Of a stretch of DNA of 57,633 nucleotides, positions 1 to 10,218 are shown piece by piece. Position 1 is the first letter of the stretch. Each line of letters begins with the position of its first letter. Made by a program: the position numbers and the translations under genes. The notes beneath the pieces are model-generated. The model was not told the DNA's origin and did not search any database. It saw only the letters and a list, made by a program, of their open reading frames with translations. The stretch is from Flavilitoribacter nigricans DSM 23189 = NBRC 102662 (GTDB lineage: Bacteria; Bacteroidota; Bacteroidia; Chitinophagales; Saprospiraceae), in contig NZ_PDUD01000058.1 in assembly GCF_002646595.1 (NCBI RefSeq), forward strand, positions 1 to 57,633, in the 5' to 3' direction.

Positions 1-84
1 ACCAGACGTATCCATTCTGGTATAGGGGGTATTTCTCCGAAAGAAATGTATTATCGATTAACTCAACTAAAACAGACAACCTAG
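1..84 (+). CDS. IS3-family transposase, C-terminal fragment (runs off window)
   Basis: Frame 1 is open from the first base and reads 27 residues, including RRIHSGIGGISPKEM, before a TAG stop at 82-84. This resembles the C-terminal end of IS3-family OrfB transposases, which often finish with an HSGxGxxxPxE segment about 20 residues from the stop. The bases that follow (about 88-118, containing CTGTCCACTATTCTGAGGAG) could be the IS right end, but the other end is outside the window. The element borders the 292-aa gene on the opposite strand. Confidence 0.6.
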   Translation, partial: TRRIHSGIGGISPKEMYYRLTQLKQTT

Positions 85-136
85 CCCAATTCACTGTCCA
101 CTATTCTGAGGAGTTCCACGTTTCCACGTTTCCACA

Positions 137-1015
137 TCAACACTCACACCCCACCAACTCCAGCGTCCGCCGATATTTAAAATCCACATGCGGATTCAGT
201 GCTTCCAGCTTTTTCCGAAGATTGCGGTAGACGTACACACTGAAGAGCCCGACTCCACAATCCCGGATGGTTCGAAGGACCGCGCAACTGGAATGGGATA
301 CGCCCAACTGGGCCCGGTACAATTCCTTTCCTTCGCAACGGACCTTGTCGAAAGATTCGATATACAGCAGGTTGACAAATTCATTTACCTCTCCGTTTTG
401 GGGGATGCCCGGAAAGCGTGCACACAACTCAGCTTCCTGAATATTGAACAAGAGGTCATCCAGCTCGGAGATCTCGCAGGCCCCGTTATCGTATACCAGG
501 CGCGCCCGGCCCCGGGTTAGTTTTTCAAAATACACCAGCCGGTCCAGATTGATCTTTGGCCGTTGCCGGATATAGTTTTTGGTTTGACTATCTTCCTGCA
601 CGCCTTCTGTCGACTGGTCCCGCCGAGCTTCGGCTTCCTGATACTCCCGGTAATCGCGGGTGAGAACCAATGGATGCCCGCACATGCTCGTTGCCTCGTA
701 AACCAGATAGTCACAATCCTGGTGGCGAAAAAGGATATTGTCGTAGGCTTGTTCTATTAGTTCTGCTTTTGCTTTAGCGGTTGCGACACTTTTGCATTTT
801 TGCAGGAAGATCAATACCAGCAGACTCGCCCCGGCTAACCAGAGTAAATGTCGGGCGGTCCATCGTCCACCGGACGGGTCTCCCGCCTTGCGGACGGGGA
901 TCCGGTCTTTCCTGCCAAAGGAGGGAATCGGGATGCGACCAAATAATTTACTACCGGAATCACGGTGATCGGAGGGCTTGCTGTACTTTGGTTTCGATTC
1001 TTTTTTCATATCCAT
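137..1015 (-). CDS. Membrane-anchored protein of unknown function
   Basis: This 292-aa protein was not recognised. It has a basic, Ser/Pro-rich N-terminus of about 52 residues and one hydrophobic segment at about 55-72 (HLLWLAGASLLVLIFLQ). The remaining domain of about 220 residues is charged and contains several cysteines. The last 40 residues (NLRKKLEALNPHV) loosely recall a winged-helix end, but this is too weak to assign. The gene lies 657 bp beyond the last eCIS gene on the same strand and ends near the presumed IS3 end, so its C-terminus could have been altered by the insertion. A role in the injection system is possible only by proximity. Confidence 0.6.
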   Translation of the reverse strand: MDMKKESKPKYSKPSDHRDSGSKLFGRIPIPSFGRKDRIPVRKAGDPSGGRWTARHLLWLAGASLLVLIFLQKCKSVATAKAKAELIEQAYDNILFRHQDCDYLVYEATSMCGHPLVLTRDYREYQEAEARRDQSTEGVQEDSQTKNYIRQRPKINLDRLVYFEKLTRGRARLVYDNGACEISELDDLLFNIQEAELCARFPGIPQNGEVNEFVNLLYIESFDKVRCEGKELYRAQLGVSHSSCAVLRTIRDCGVGLFSVYVYRNLRKKLEALNPHVDFKYRRTLELVGCEC

Positions 1016-1672
1016 CCAATTTTATCAGCAGATGGGTGCGGTGTAACGTCTGGAGGAGCTTTTCCGCAAAAAACGGATTTTGCGGTACCATACTACAAAT
1101 TGGTGCCGGTCTCAATGCCAACTTTGAATAGCCGCCGAAGAAGAGCGCTTTGGTGTTCCTTGGTTACCGATAGAGCCTAAACTCATCATCTACTGGATTA
1201 ATACCAACCAAGTTGTCGACTAATCTCCGTTCTTCAAAATCTGGGGCTCTTGCTTACACCTGGCCCCTCCGGAGCAGAACTATATTTTGTTATTGTGTTT
1301 TTTTTGTTTTAATATTTTGCGGAAGGGGCTGAGGAGACCCAGGCCTTCTCACAGCGGGACGATTGGAGTTGGGTTACTTTAGTTTTCATCATCCTGCAAA
1401 TGGAGCAATAGGAATTTGATGTTGGGTTGTCGATACAACGCCTTCGAAATTCAGGGAATTACTTTGATTCAACAGCTTATTGAAATACAAACTATGAGCG
1501 GCGAGGAGATCATAGGGCGCTCGATAGATGCATCAGTGTGTCTAAAAAGCAGACCTTACTTACGCTGCATTTTTTAACCTGATGGATCTTTGAGAATTGG
1601 TGTAGAATAGAAGTGCTTTCTTGCCATCTCAAAGTTTATATCACTTAATAGTTATTATGAATATAAATTGTA
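1016..1672. other. Gene-free stretch downstream of the eCIS operon
   Basis: No convincing coding sequence is visible on either strand. The stretch holds T-runs near 1290-1310 and an inverted repeat at 1589-1634 (arms CTTTGAGA and TCTCAAAG, 30-nt spacer). The repeat lies 39-84 bp past the ATPase stop and could help end the operon transcript, though it lacks a clean terminator shape. Short reading frames here look random. Confidence 0.5.
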
Positions 1673-2956
1673 TTAGTGAAGGATCTTCTTAGAATATTTT
1701 CTATACTCCTTACTTATCCCATCTAGTATATCAATTGATTCTACTAAAGGATGATCTTTATCTGCGGCCCGAAGGCAACAAAACTGCACCACATTGACGA
1801 TCTCCGAACCGGATAACTCATATTTTTGGGCAATTTGCGGCAGATCAATGTCTTTAGCTAAAGACACCTGCTTTGGGAAACTGTTTTGCCAAAGCATCAG
1901 TCGCTCACCGGAACCCGGCTTCGGAAAGTAAATGATCGATTGAAACCGCCGCAAAAAGGCCTCGTCAATATTACTTTTAAAGTTCGAGGCTAAAATAACC
2001 AGGCCGTCGTAATGCTCGATCCGCTGCAAGAGATAGGCGACCTCCTGATTGGCGTATTTGTCGTGGGCGTCCCGCACATCGGTACGCTTGCCGAACAAGG
2101 CGTCGGCTTCGTCGAAGAAGAGGATCCAGTTGGTCTGCTCCGCTTCGGCAAACAGATTGGCCAGGTTTTTTTCCGTTTCGCCAATGTATTTGGAAACGAT
2201 CATGGAGAGGTCGATCCGAAATACGTGTTGACTGATGATTTTTCCCAAAATGGAGGCTGTAAGCGTTTTACCCGTACCGGGCGGTCCATGAAAAAGGGCC
2301 CGGTAGCCAGGTTTCAGTAGCCGGTGCATCCCCCAATCCTGCATGATGACGGCACGATGTTGTAACCAGGCCTTGATCTCATCGAGTTGAACCACAGTAT
2401 CGCGAGTCAATACCAGGTCCGCCCAATCTAGATTGGTGTGCAGCTCTTCGGCGGGAAAATTCAGGCTGAAATCCGGCTTGTACGCCTTCCCGGTAGTGAA
2501 CAGTTCTACGTATTTGGGATTGAGGATGAGCTGGCCGCTCATGCGGGGTTCGTTCTTTTCGGGAGGAGCTAACCAGAGGATGCGGTTTTTGGCGAAATAG
2601 TGGTCGGGGTCGAAGAGTTGTTGGGCTTTGAAGCGCTGGTATAGGTCATCTCCCGCCAGCAGAAACAGAGCGGTTTCTCCGGTCGGCAGGAAGCCGCGGT
2701 GTTTTTTGCCGCGCAGGCCGCCGATTTGGGGGTGATTGCCCATTTGCGGCAAAAGTTCATCAAAAAAATGAGGGTAGATATGAGGAATGAGGGCGAGCTT
2801 AATTAAAAAGAACTCCCAATTACTCAGTTTTTTTTTCTTGGTATCGGTCAAATGCTCCCGTAAACAGTCGGTGATTGCATCATCCCAATCATATTCATGT
2901 TGCCGTAACGCCGAGAATTTATCTTCCACGATACGCTTAGTAATGTTAACCTCCAT
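1673..2956 (-). CDS. AAA+ ATPase of the contractile injection system (Afp15-like)
   Basis: This 427-aa AAA+ ATPase corresponds to Afp15/Pvc15, a conserved eCIS component needed for assembly or cargo handling in studied systems. Visible motifs are Walker A GPPGTGKT (about 224-231), Walker B ILFFDEAD (about 278-284), a sensor-1-like ILASNF (about 321-326) and an arginine-rich FLRRF (about 334-338). The N-terminal 200 residues are the family-specific part. It is the last gene of the operon, starting 12 nt after the stop of the large candidate cargo gene. In many eCIS loci the ATPase sits next to cargo genes, which fits here. Confidence 0.93.
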   Translation of the reverse strand: MEVNITKRIVEDKFSALRQHEYDWDDAITDCLREHLTDTKKKKLSNWEFFLIKLALIPHIYPHFFDELLPQMGNHPQIGGLRGKKHRGFLPTGETALFLLAGDDLYQRFKAQQLFDPDHYFAKNRILWLAPPEKNEPRMSGQLILNPKYVELFTTGKAYKPDFSLNFPAEELHTNLDWADLVLTRDTVVQLDEIKAWLQHRAVIMQDWGMHRLLKPGYRALFHGPPGTGKTLTASILGKIISQHVFRIDLSMIVSKYIGETEKNLANLFAEAEQTNWILFFDEADALFGKRTDVRDAHDKYANQEVAYLLQRIEHYDGLVILASNFKSNIDEAFLRRFQSIIYFPKPGSGERLMLWQNSFPKQVSLAKDIDLPQIAQKYELSGSEIVNVVQFCCLRAADKDHPLVESIDILDGISKEYRKYSKKILH

Positions 2957-2968
2957 TTTGTATGCTTT

Positions 2969-5900
2969 TTAATATCGATTGATGAAACCTTCCAGATCTT
3001 TGGAGGTAATTCCAATACCCTTAATTCTTCTTTCCGTATAATTTTTCAGCCCCAGATCAGTAAAGTGCCGGGGTAAGGCATACTTATCTCTGAATTCATT
3101 TTCACTTAAAAATTCTTTGTCATATTTCATTTTTTCCGCCAGGTAGCTTCTAAACTCGGGCACTTGATCATCAGGTATCCGCATCACTGCTTCTTCGGAT
3201 ATCACATCCGGGTTGGTCAAATCGGGTAAGGGTATTTCATATCCTCCACTGTTATCCTTGCCGGCCTTGTCAATAGTTTTCGACAATTTTTCTTGTATTT
3301 TATCTCCCTTAAGCACCATCTTTCGATATTGCTTAAAGTATTCTTCCAGGTAATTCTTACTAAGACTCGTTTTTACACTAGTGATCTCCTTAATCGAAAG
3401 AAAATCGATCAGGTTCTGGAAGCCGGTTCTAAGCACTTGATCCCCCTTTCTGCCGGTTACGATAAAATCAAGTGGTTGGGGGTTAAATCCCATGGCCATT
3501 TCGGCCGCATATTCCGAAACAATTCTCCGAACAGTTAGTCTTTTGCCGGTCAAATCATTTCCCATTTCCGATAGTAATGCTTCTATCGAAGCAATGATCT
3601 CCGCTCGCGAACGGGAAACATCCAAAGAGGTATTAGCCGCCTGGTCCAAAATATGCTTTAGCCCGACTACTTCCAGATCATTGCGATGTTTGGCCTTGTC
3701 GAGTACGGCTGCCAATTCACTGGGATTTCCGTCAAAATAAGTCAAGGTTCGTTCATCCACGATCCGGAGGCTCTCTTCCAAAAGATTTACGTCGTGCCCG
3801 CCATCCTTCAGGATTTTCTGATTGATTTCAAGCGCTTCTCTGATCCCGCTGACATCATTAAAATTGTTTCGATTTTCTGATGATGTAATCTTATCCTGTA
3901 CATCCGGATAAATCGCACTATCTTTCCCTAGTGTCCCTGCCTCTTTTCGATTATTTTGATCATTTACATTGGGAGTTCCCAACTCAATTTCATGCACTTT
4001 TGGCTCCTTAAAATAATCCCGCCATTTCTCTCCCCGCAGATTATCCAGGATCTCGTATTGGTGGCCGTCGCCCCATTTTACATGCTCTGCTGATGTGCCG
4101 CCCGTTTCTAGGATCGATCCCACGACGCCGTCTCTAACTCGCAACGGATTAATAACTTCGTATTCCCGGATGACCAGTCTCCCCTTGTCCGGATCTTTCC
4201 ACTCGGGAAGAATAGCCAGATCATCTCTGATCTCTTTGATCGAATCATACATTTTCATTGACCCCCAGCCGCCCGGATTTGGGACACCTCCCTTTTCGTA
4301 CTCTATGATGTAGACCTTTTCCCCCTTTACCAATATTCGATCAATAACGGGGGCATTTTGGCGATAAGGCTCATGCTTACCCATCTGCTTATAGTACTGA
4401 TTAACTTCAGAAGCATCAAGCGTTCGGCCATGTTCAAAACCAAGATGGAAAGCATATTCGCCCTCTATTTCCACCAGAATATGTCCACTCTCCAGAGTAA
4501 AAAGGGTCTTCTGCTTATCCACGTCCATGTCCGGCGTAATGAATTTTTCAGCGACAAATCCCTCCGGATTTAATTTCCCGATCACCTCTCCATTATTGCT
4601 GTAAAACAGGATTTCGCCGTCGACCTTTCGGTATTTCAGTTTTTGAGCGAATAACTGCTGATAAATTTTCTTGCTTTTAGCGCTGAACCCATCGAGTCGA
4701 TTGGCTAGCGTCACTCCCAAAACGGATTGCGGGGCAAGGCTTTCTTTTTTCTTGGTATCCGTTGGTGATTTATCAACAGGCGTTTCCCCATCACTGTCAA
4801 CTACTTTGTAATGGTGCTCTTTGACCGTGGTTTGTTCGATCAGTATATCTGCATTGTCCTGTCGGGGAATATATTGTTCGGTCTGTTGCTTGGAGTGCGC
4901 ATTTTCCTGATGTGTCCCTTCCTGGTGAGTCTGTTGGTCCACGCTTTTCTGAAAAGTGGCACCAAAAGCGGTTCCGAAAGGGAGGCTACCGACATGGGTT
5001 TCCCAACTCAGCAGTGCCTCGCCGTGCTGCTTCAGGATGTCGTATTGGGTCTGATCCAGAAAAATCAGATCCTTGATGGTTAAGACGCCTTCCGTGGCGA
5101 TTGACTCGATCTCACCCTCTATAAAATCTTTCAGGAGTCCTTTGATCAGGCTGTGCTTCTTGGGGTCAGCTGCCTCTTCGATCAATTCTTCAGCGGCCTT
5201 GGCTACGGCTTTCGAAGCCGTCAATCCTTCCCCCAAACCTTTAAGCAATTTTAATTTTGCACCGACGCCCAGGCCAATTATTTCAGTGACCAGATCTTCT
5301 CCGAATTCGCTGGGAGTCCAGGTTCCCGCCGTCAATTTAGGAATAGTAGTACCGGCAAGGCTGCTAGCAGATACGATCAAGGACGCTAACCAGGGAGATG
5401 CCGCCCCCTCGGTCAGTACGGTGGCAATAACTGCCGCGACAATAGCCGCTACCGTACTGACAATATTAACGGTTTTCTCTACATCCGCTAGAAATTCCTC
5501 TCTGCTTTTATTAAAGTTCTCGTAGGTAGTAATAAGCTTTGCAATATCACCTTGCGTAACTTCCGGGCCCAGACCCTTGTAAATTCTATTAAAGCTTTCG
5601 TACCGATTGTCTTCCCATCCCCCCGAATCGGCATAAGCATCTCCATTGAAGAATTTATCACGATGTTTTATCTTTTCTTCCACCCTCAACTTAAGTATAT
5701 CGGCAATTAGTCTTCGACCTTCCGGTGTTTCATATTCATCGGAAGTGGGTACGCCCAGCAGCTTGTCAAGATGGGCAATGTATTCCTCCTCCTCCAATTC
5801 CGTGACCGTAAGATAAAGGCCGGAAAACGGATTGCCTATAATGGTGGTATCAAGCAATCTTTTTTGGTAATTCTCGAATAGTTCAAGCGCCTGTTGTTCT

Positions 5901-8893
5901 TCCGGAGAATAGCTCTCTTTTCCGGTTTTTGTGCTGCTCAGATAATAGCCCAACCGAAATTGCTTCCGTTGCGCCGGCGATAGGTTTTCGGCGTACAGAT
6001 CGAGTATTTTTTCTTCCGTTCCGGCTCCTTCCAAGGCCAGGTCCACTATCTTGTCCGAAAGCTCTTGATCATCTTCCCGGGTAGCGAGTTCGTAGAAGAT
6101 CTTTTTTTCATCATCATCCAATCGATCATTTACCAGTAAGAGAAAGTCTCGGTTGTCACTGAACTGTTGTTTGCGTTCCTCCGCGCTAAGCCCCAGCATC
6201 GTACTGTAAATATTCTCTACTTCCGTATTCTCACCGAATTGACTGATCAACTTCACCTCTAGTAAGGTATTCGCATCTCTCTTTTTGAGGCCCGCTATGA
6301 TAGCCTGCTTCCTCAGCTTTCCTTTTTCAGATAACTCGACCACGTAAGTATCTCTCGAATTACGACGTACTACAGTGTTGGAATCGTGTTCCTTAAGTGC
6401 CATTTTTTCCGCAAATCCGGAGATTGAGCTACTGACTTCCGCATCCTCCAACCAAGCGGAAAATGCCGCTTCATCTTCAATACCCGCCATCTTCTGGTAG
6501 CCGGCCAGCCATTCTTTGTAGTCACCGCCCGCGCCGATCATTCGCTGCTTGGCTTCCTCCGGTAAGTTATCCCCGGTAATCGCATAATAATCAGCAATCT
6601 CCGTAGACTGCACCTCTCCTTTGAGGATCCTTAGCGTTTCCTTATCTTTTGAAATATTTTCCAGGGCCTGCAGTTCCGCCCGGATTGCTTCCTGCTTCGC
6701 AGGGTCATCGGTATTTTTAAGGACTTCCGTGATCCGTTCCTTCTCCAGTACGATCAGCTCGAAAAGCCTGGTGATGCCGTCTTCATCAGTGGCGGACAGG
6801 TCCTCCTCGATCTTCAATCGTTGCATGAATGATTCCGATTCGGAAATAATTTTTCCTTCGTCATTCAGAACCAGCTTTAAGAGTTGGAGCTTCTCACTTA
6901 CCTCCAAAAAGTCTAACTCTTTTTTAACAAACATATCGGCTATTAAAATCGCCCGGCGGCGCGGAGACAACTCCAGTAATACATTGTATACGCCTCTTTC
7001 ATCATCATCCCAAAAGCCCTTTTGATCTTTGATGTGTTCTCTGATAATACTGGGAGAAGTTCTCTCTCCGGCTGGAATTGGATCATCGCCCTCCAGCGGA
7101 CCGAGTTTCATCCGGATCTTGAAATACTCATCTTCGTCAATCCAGTTCTTTACTGAGACTTTGATAAAATCGGGCCTCGATCGTAATAATTCCAGATCTG
7201 CCTTACTCAGTGATTCGTTCAACAGGTTGATGATTGGTGTTTCATCTTCTACGAAAACAGGCGTTGCCGCGAACAATGACAAAGTACTGGAATGTAGATT
7301 GACGTGTACTTCGATTTTTTCGATAATGGTTGAGGCTTTAAGCAGTATCCCTTCGGCTTCTCTTTCCTGTTTCTCACTCAAACGCCCGAACGAAGTGAAT
7401 TCCCGCAATAGGTTCTGACCGAACTGTTCACGGTATTCCTTCATTATGGCTTTCAGCAAAAGTAAATTGTCCTTTATGTCACGATCCTGTATGACCTGCA
7501 GCGCAGCTTCATATTCACCATCATCAAAATAACCATGAATAAGGGGAGTCCAACGTTTGGCTTGTTCGGAGGCCAGGTGCTCTGCTTCCTTTCGTTTTTG
7601 CGCAATTTCACGCTCCGCTTCCTTTTGTTTTCGTAGAACAAATTTTTGCACCGCGGCAACGGTGTCTGGGGTATACATACCCATATATTGGTAATTCTTG
7701 GGTAGCAAATCGGCTTCCTGCAGTTTTCGTTGGGCCGCCTTCACCAATTCGCTAAAGGCATCATCCAGGGAATTTTCCTCGAGTGCCGCATCTTTTAGTT
7801 TAGGGTCGGCAGCCACCTGATCCAGCTTATCCACCAGATCCGAAGAAAAGCGGTGCGCGTTCTTATTGTATTTCTTTATCGATCCGATTTGTTGGATCTG
7901 GCTTCCCTTTTTCCCGGTAATCGGATTGATCCAGAACCAAAACCCGTTGATATCATTTTTCCGGGCGTAAGCATAAGCTTCATCGTAAGAGTAGGCGGTA
8001 ATGTAAAGCGCCTCGACTTTCTTTCGGTAATAATAACCCTCACCGAGCTGTATCTGGATCTCCCGGATATCCGGGATCGCATCGCCGGGTTCCCAGCCCA
8101 TTTTTATCCATTTGTCGATCCAGCGACTGAGTTCGCTGTCGGTTATCCCCGGGTTCCGGGTCTTAAACAAGTTCCTTATTTCTTCCGGGGTATAGGTTTT
8201 GGGCTCCTGACCTACCCGATCCGCAACCGATGTTTTATCCTGGGCCTGTTCATTCACCGAATTTTCCGGGTATGAAGATACTTTATCATCAGCTAGTTGG
8301 GTTTCATTGCCACTTTCCGTTGCCCGGATCATCTCAGCCTCCGGATCCCGCACTGCTTGCCCTACAGGAGGCCCGGCAAGCACTACTTCCTGCTCCTCTT
8401 GCGGTGTAACTGCCTGGTCTGTATCGACTTCCATTTCTTCTGAGCGGCCGGCTCTATTTTCGAATTCCGAACCTATACCAGGCAAAAAAGGAACGATAAC
8501 TTCGTATTGGAATAGGCCGGCAGAAGTCACATATTGTTCCTTAAATTCACGCCAGCTCAAGGATTCGTGCCCGATGCCGCCAATACCATATTTTCGAAAG
8601 AAGTACCTGGCATAAAAGGATTGCCAATTCGAGCGTAAAACATATTTATTGATAAAGAGATGATCGAAATAAGCTCCAACGACATCCTCCCGATGTTTAA
8701 TTTTCTGAATTAGACGGGATTGTCTGGACAGTGGAGGGTCCCCTTTAAAAAAAGATCTTTCTCCGAATATTTCCTTACCAAAAAAATCCGCTGCCAGAAA
8801 ACTTTCCGGTCCTGTTTCGACCAGCTCTTTGTCGGTAAGAAATGGCACCACAGCCGACCGCGTATCCTCAATTTGCGTATTAACCTCTTTCAT
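2969..8893 (-). CDS. Very large eCIS-associated protein, candidate cargo or toxin
   Basis: This 1974-aa protein has no family I can name with confidence. The start is placed at ATG 8893 (MKEVNTQIEDT), 11 nt after the tape-measure stop; the frame stays open 32 codons upstream, but that part overlaps the tape-measure gene. Visible parts are an aromatic N-terminal domain (1-150), an acidic Pro/Glu linker (about 150-230), a Lys/Glu coiled coil (about 411-444), a long helical middle, and a hydrophobic Ala/Val-rich stretch (about 1138-1183) followed by amphipathic helices. A Gln/His-rich linker comes next. A domain near 1515-1610 contains VYIIEY, GGWGSM, DLAILPEW and YEVINPLRVRDG and loosely recalls NAD-processing polymorphic-toxin domains. 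The last 360 residues are helical and unassigned. No HExxH (DUF4157) motif was found. Position between tape measure and ATPase suggests a tube-loaded cargo, but a structural role is possible. Confidence 0.7.
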   Translation of the reverse strand: MKEVNTQIEDTRSAVVPFLTDKELVETGPESFLAADFFGKEIFGERSFFKGDPPLSRQSRLIQKIKHREDVVGAYFDHLFINKYVLRSNWQSFYARYFFRKYGIGGIGHESLSWREFKEQYVTSAGLFQYEVIVPFLPGIGSEFENRAGRSEEMEVDTDQAVTPQEEQEVVLAGPPVGQAVRDPEAEMIRATESGNETQLADDKVSSYPENSVNEQAQDKTSVADRVGQEPKTYTPEEIRNLFKTRNPGITDSELSRWIDKWIKMGWEPGDAIPDIREIQIQLGEGYYYRKKVEALYITAYSYDEAYAYARKNDINGFWFWINPITGKKGSQIQQIGSIKKYNKNAHRFSSDLVDKLDQVAADPKLKDAALEENSLDDAFSELVKAAQRKLQEADLLPKNYQYMGMYTPDTVAAVQKFVLRKQKEAEREIAQKRKEAEHLASEQAKRWTPLIHGYFDDGEYEAALQVIQDRDIKDNLLLLKAIMKEYREQFGQNLLREFTSFGRLSEKQEREAEGILLKASTIIEKIEVHVNLHSSTLSLFAATPVFVEDETPIINLLNESLSKADLELLRSRPDFIKVSVKNWIDEDEYFKIRMKLGPLEGDDPIPAGERTSPSIIREHIKDQKGFWDDDERGVYNVLLELSPRRRAILIADMFVKKELDFLEVSEKLQLLKLVLNDEGKIISESESFMQRLKIEEDLSATDEDGITRLFELIVLEKERITEVLKNTDDPAKQEAIRAELQALENISKDKETLRILKGEVQSTEIADYYAITGDNLPEEAKQRMIGAGGDYKEWLAGYQKMAGIEDEAAFSAWLEDAEVSSSISGFAEKMALKEHDSNTVVRRNSRDTYVVELSEKGKLRKQAIIAGLKKRDANTLLEVKLISQFGENTEVENIYSTMLGLSAEERKQQFSDNRDFLLLVNDRLDDDEKKIFYELATREDDQELSDKIVDLALEGAGTEEKILDLYAENLSPAQRKQFRLGYYLSSTKTGKESYSPEEQQALELFENYQKRLLDTTIIGNPFSGLYLTVTELEEEEYIAHLDKLLGVPTSDEYETPEGRRLIADILKLRVEEKIKHRDKFFNGDAYADSGGWEDNRYESFNRIYKGLGPEVTQGDIAKLITTYENFNKSREEFLADVEKTVNIVSTVAAIVAAVIATVLTEGAASPWLASLIVSASSLAGTTIPKLTAGTWTPSEFGEDLVTEIIGLGVGAKLKLLKGLGEGLTASKAVAKAAEELIEEAADPKKHSLIKGLLKDFIEGEIESIATEGVLTIKDLIFLDQTQYDILKQHGEALLSWETHVGSLPFGTAFGATFQKSVDQQTHQEGTHQENAHSKQQTEQYIPRQDNADILIEQTTVKEHHYKVVDSDGETPVDKSPTDTKKKESLAPQSVLGVTLANRLDGFSAKSKKIYQQLFAQKLKYRKVDGEILFYSNNGEVIGKLNPEGFVAEKFITPDMDVDKQKTLFTLESGHILVEIEGEYAFHLGFEHGRTLDASEVNQYYKQMGKHEPYRQNAPVIDRILVKGEKVYIIEYEKGGVPNPGGWGSMKMYDSIKEIRDDLAILPEWKDPDKGRLVIREYEVINPLRVRDGVVGSILETGGTSAEHVKWGDGHQYEILDNLRGEKWRDYFKEPKVHEIELGTPNVNDQNNRKEAGTLGKDSAIYPDVQDKITSSENRNNFNDVSGIREALEINQKILKDGGHDVNLLEESLRIVDERTLTYFDGNPSELAAVLDKAKHRNDLEVVGLKHILDQAANTSLDVSRSRAEIIASIEALLSEMGNDLTGKRLTVRRIVSEYAAEMAMGFNPQPLDFIVTGRKGDQVLRTGFQNLIDFLSIKEITSVKTSLSKNYLEEYFKQYRKMVLKGDKIQEKLSKTIDKAGKDNSGGYEIPLPDLTNPDVISEEAVMRIPDDQVPEFRSYLAEKMKYDKEFLSENEFRDKYALPRHFTDLGLKNYTERRIKGIGITSKDLEGFINRY

Positions 8894-8903
8894 GGTTTGC
8901 AGT

Positions 8904-10196
8904 TTACCACTCCACCCAAACCACCCCGTCCAGCCACGGCAAATGCACCACCGCAATCGACCAGGGCAGAAAGTCCAGTAAAATATCAATCGTCTCCCGT
9001 TCTACCCGGATGCGCCAGGCGCCCTGCTTGCGGTAGAGTTTACCCGGGCGCTGTAGGAAACTGCTGCGAAGTGTTTCGAGATCGGTACTTTGCATTTTCG
9101 GCCAGTGCTGCAGGATGGTACCCAGCAGATTTTCCGCCTCGTCTTTCTCTGCATCACTTAGGGCCACCCGACGGGCGACAGGAGCGTTCAGGGGGCGGGC
9201 GCAAAGGAATTTATGGAAGAGCTGTTCGGGTTCGGCTACCTGCTGGCGACCGCTGGCCAGGTATTCCAGCAGGTGTATGGCGCGCTCCTGAGCGGTGGGG
9301 GCGACAAAGTGGCCGTCCCGTACCAGACCGAAATGTTCCAAAAAGACTTCCAGCATATGGGCCAAAAGGACCAATCCCGCATTATGGATATAGTATTCGT
9401 CCGTTGCCGGCGGCCGTAATGGAACTTCCCGGGACGATGACGACATTTCCGGCAATGACCAGTCTTCGGTATCATGGTTCTCTTGTTCCGGAACGGCATC
9501 AAGTACAGCAAGCAGGTCGTCCATTTGCCGATTGCTCCGGGCTGTTCCGAAAGCCCATTCCAGTAATTGCCGGCGGAAGACTTCCGGCTGCCTGTCTTGC
9601 AGAGGATGATCCCAAACGGACCGGTTGCTAAGCGGTATATCTTCTTGTAGCACCGCCTGGATGACGGTATTGGAGCACTGATGAATCAATCGCCGCATAC
9701 ATTGTGGTCTGGTCATTCGGGCTTGTATGATAGCTATTACTTCTTTTATATTCCCTTCTTCGATGAGTTCGGCTTCGAAATCATGGAATGCCTCCTCGGC
9801 GTACCACCAGGGGAATGTTCCCGTTTCCAGAAAATAGGTAAATACCCGCAGTAGGGCTACCGGTTTCGTCAAATGCTGTTTGGGGTTTTCTCGAACCGGT
9901 TTATCGCTTACCTCCGGAATGTACTTCAGCTCTTTTTTCAAGGCTTGCTCGATAGCCGACAGCATACGGTTGGGCAATTGCCGGGCCAGGGATCGTTCAT
10001 CATTGACTGCAGTTTCTATTTCCAACCGATCGATCACGATGAGCTCATCATCCAGGCCTAATTCGTCAAAAAGGCGTTCCAGCTGCGGCAACACCTGGTA
10101 ATTAAACAGATCGGTTACTTTAGCCGACACGGCTTCGGCCCGCCCGGACTCCCGGACGACTACTTCGAGTATCTGCTTTTGGATCTGGTGTTGCAT
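8904..10196 (-). CDS. Contractile injection system tape measure protein (Afp14-like)
   Basis: This 430-aa protein matches the CIS tape-measure family. The N-terminus reads MQHQIQKQILEVVV and continues into a segment with LPQLERLFDEL and IDRLEIE, and the end has the typical LPWSIAVVHLPWLDGVVWVEW-like finish (LPWLDGVVWVEW). Family members set tube length during assembly and lie inside the tube. It is short for the family, but several hundred residues is within the Bacteroidota range. It starts 22 nt after the Afp12-like gene and is followed after 10 nt by the large candidate cargo gene. Confidence 0.88.
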   Translation of the reverse strand: MQHQIQKQILEVVVRESGRAEAVSAKVTDLFNYQVLPQLERLFDELGLDDELIVIDRLEIETAVNDERSLARQLPNRMLSAIEQALKKELKYIPEVSDKPVRENPKQHLTKPVALLRVFTYFLETGTFPWWYAEEAFHDFEAELIEEGNIKEVIAIIQARMTRPQCMRRLIHQCSNTVIQAVLQEDIPLSNRSVWDHPLQDRQPEVFRRQLLEWAFGTARSNRQMDDLLAVLDAVPEQENHDTEDWSLPEMSSSSREVPLRPPATDEYYIHNAGLVLLAHMLEVFLEHFGLVRDGHFVAPTAQERAIHLLEYLASGRQQVAEPEQLFHKFLCARPLNAPVARRVALSDAEKDEAENLLGTILQHWPKMQSTDLETLRSSFLQRPGKLYRKQGAWRIRVERETIDILLDFLPWSIAVVHLPWLDGVVWVEW

Positions 10197-10218
10197 TGCT
10201 ATGAAAATTTCCAGTACC

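Noticed and set aside
8720-9631. Long plus-strand frame of 303 codons
   Set aside because: It lies antisense to the cargo and tape-measure genes, is rich in Arg and Pro, and shows no domain; it is a shadow of the GC-rich coding strand.
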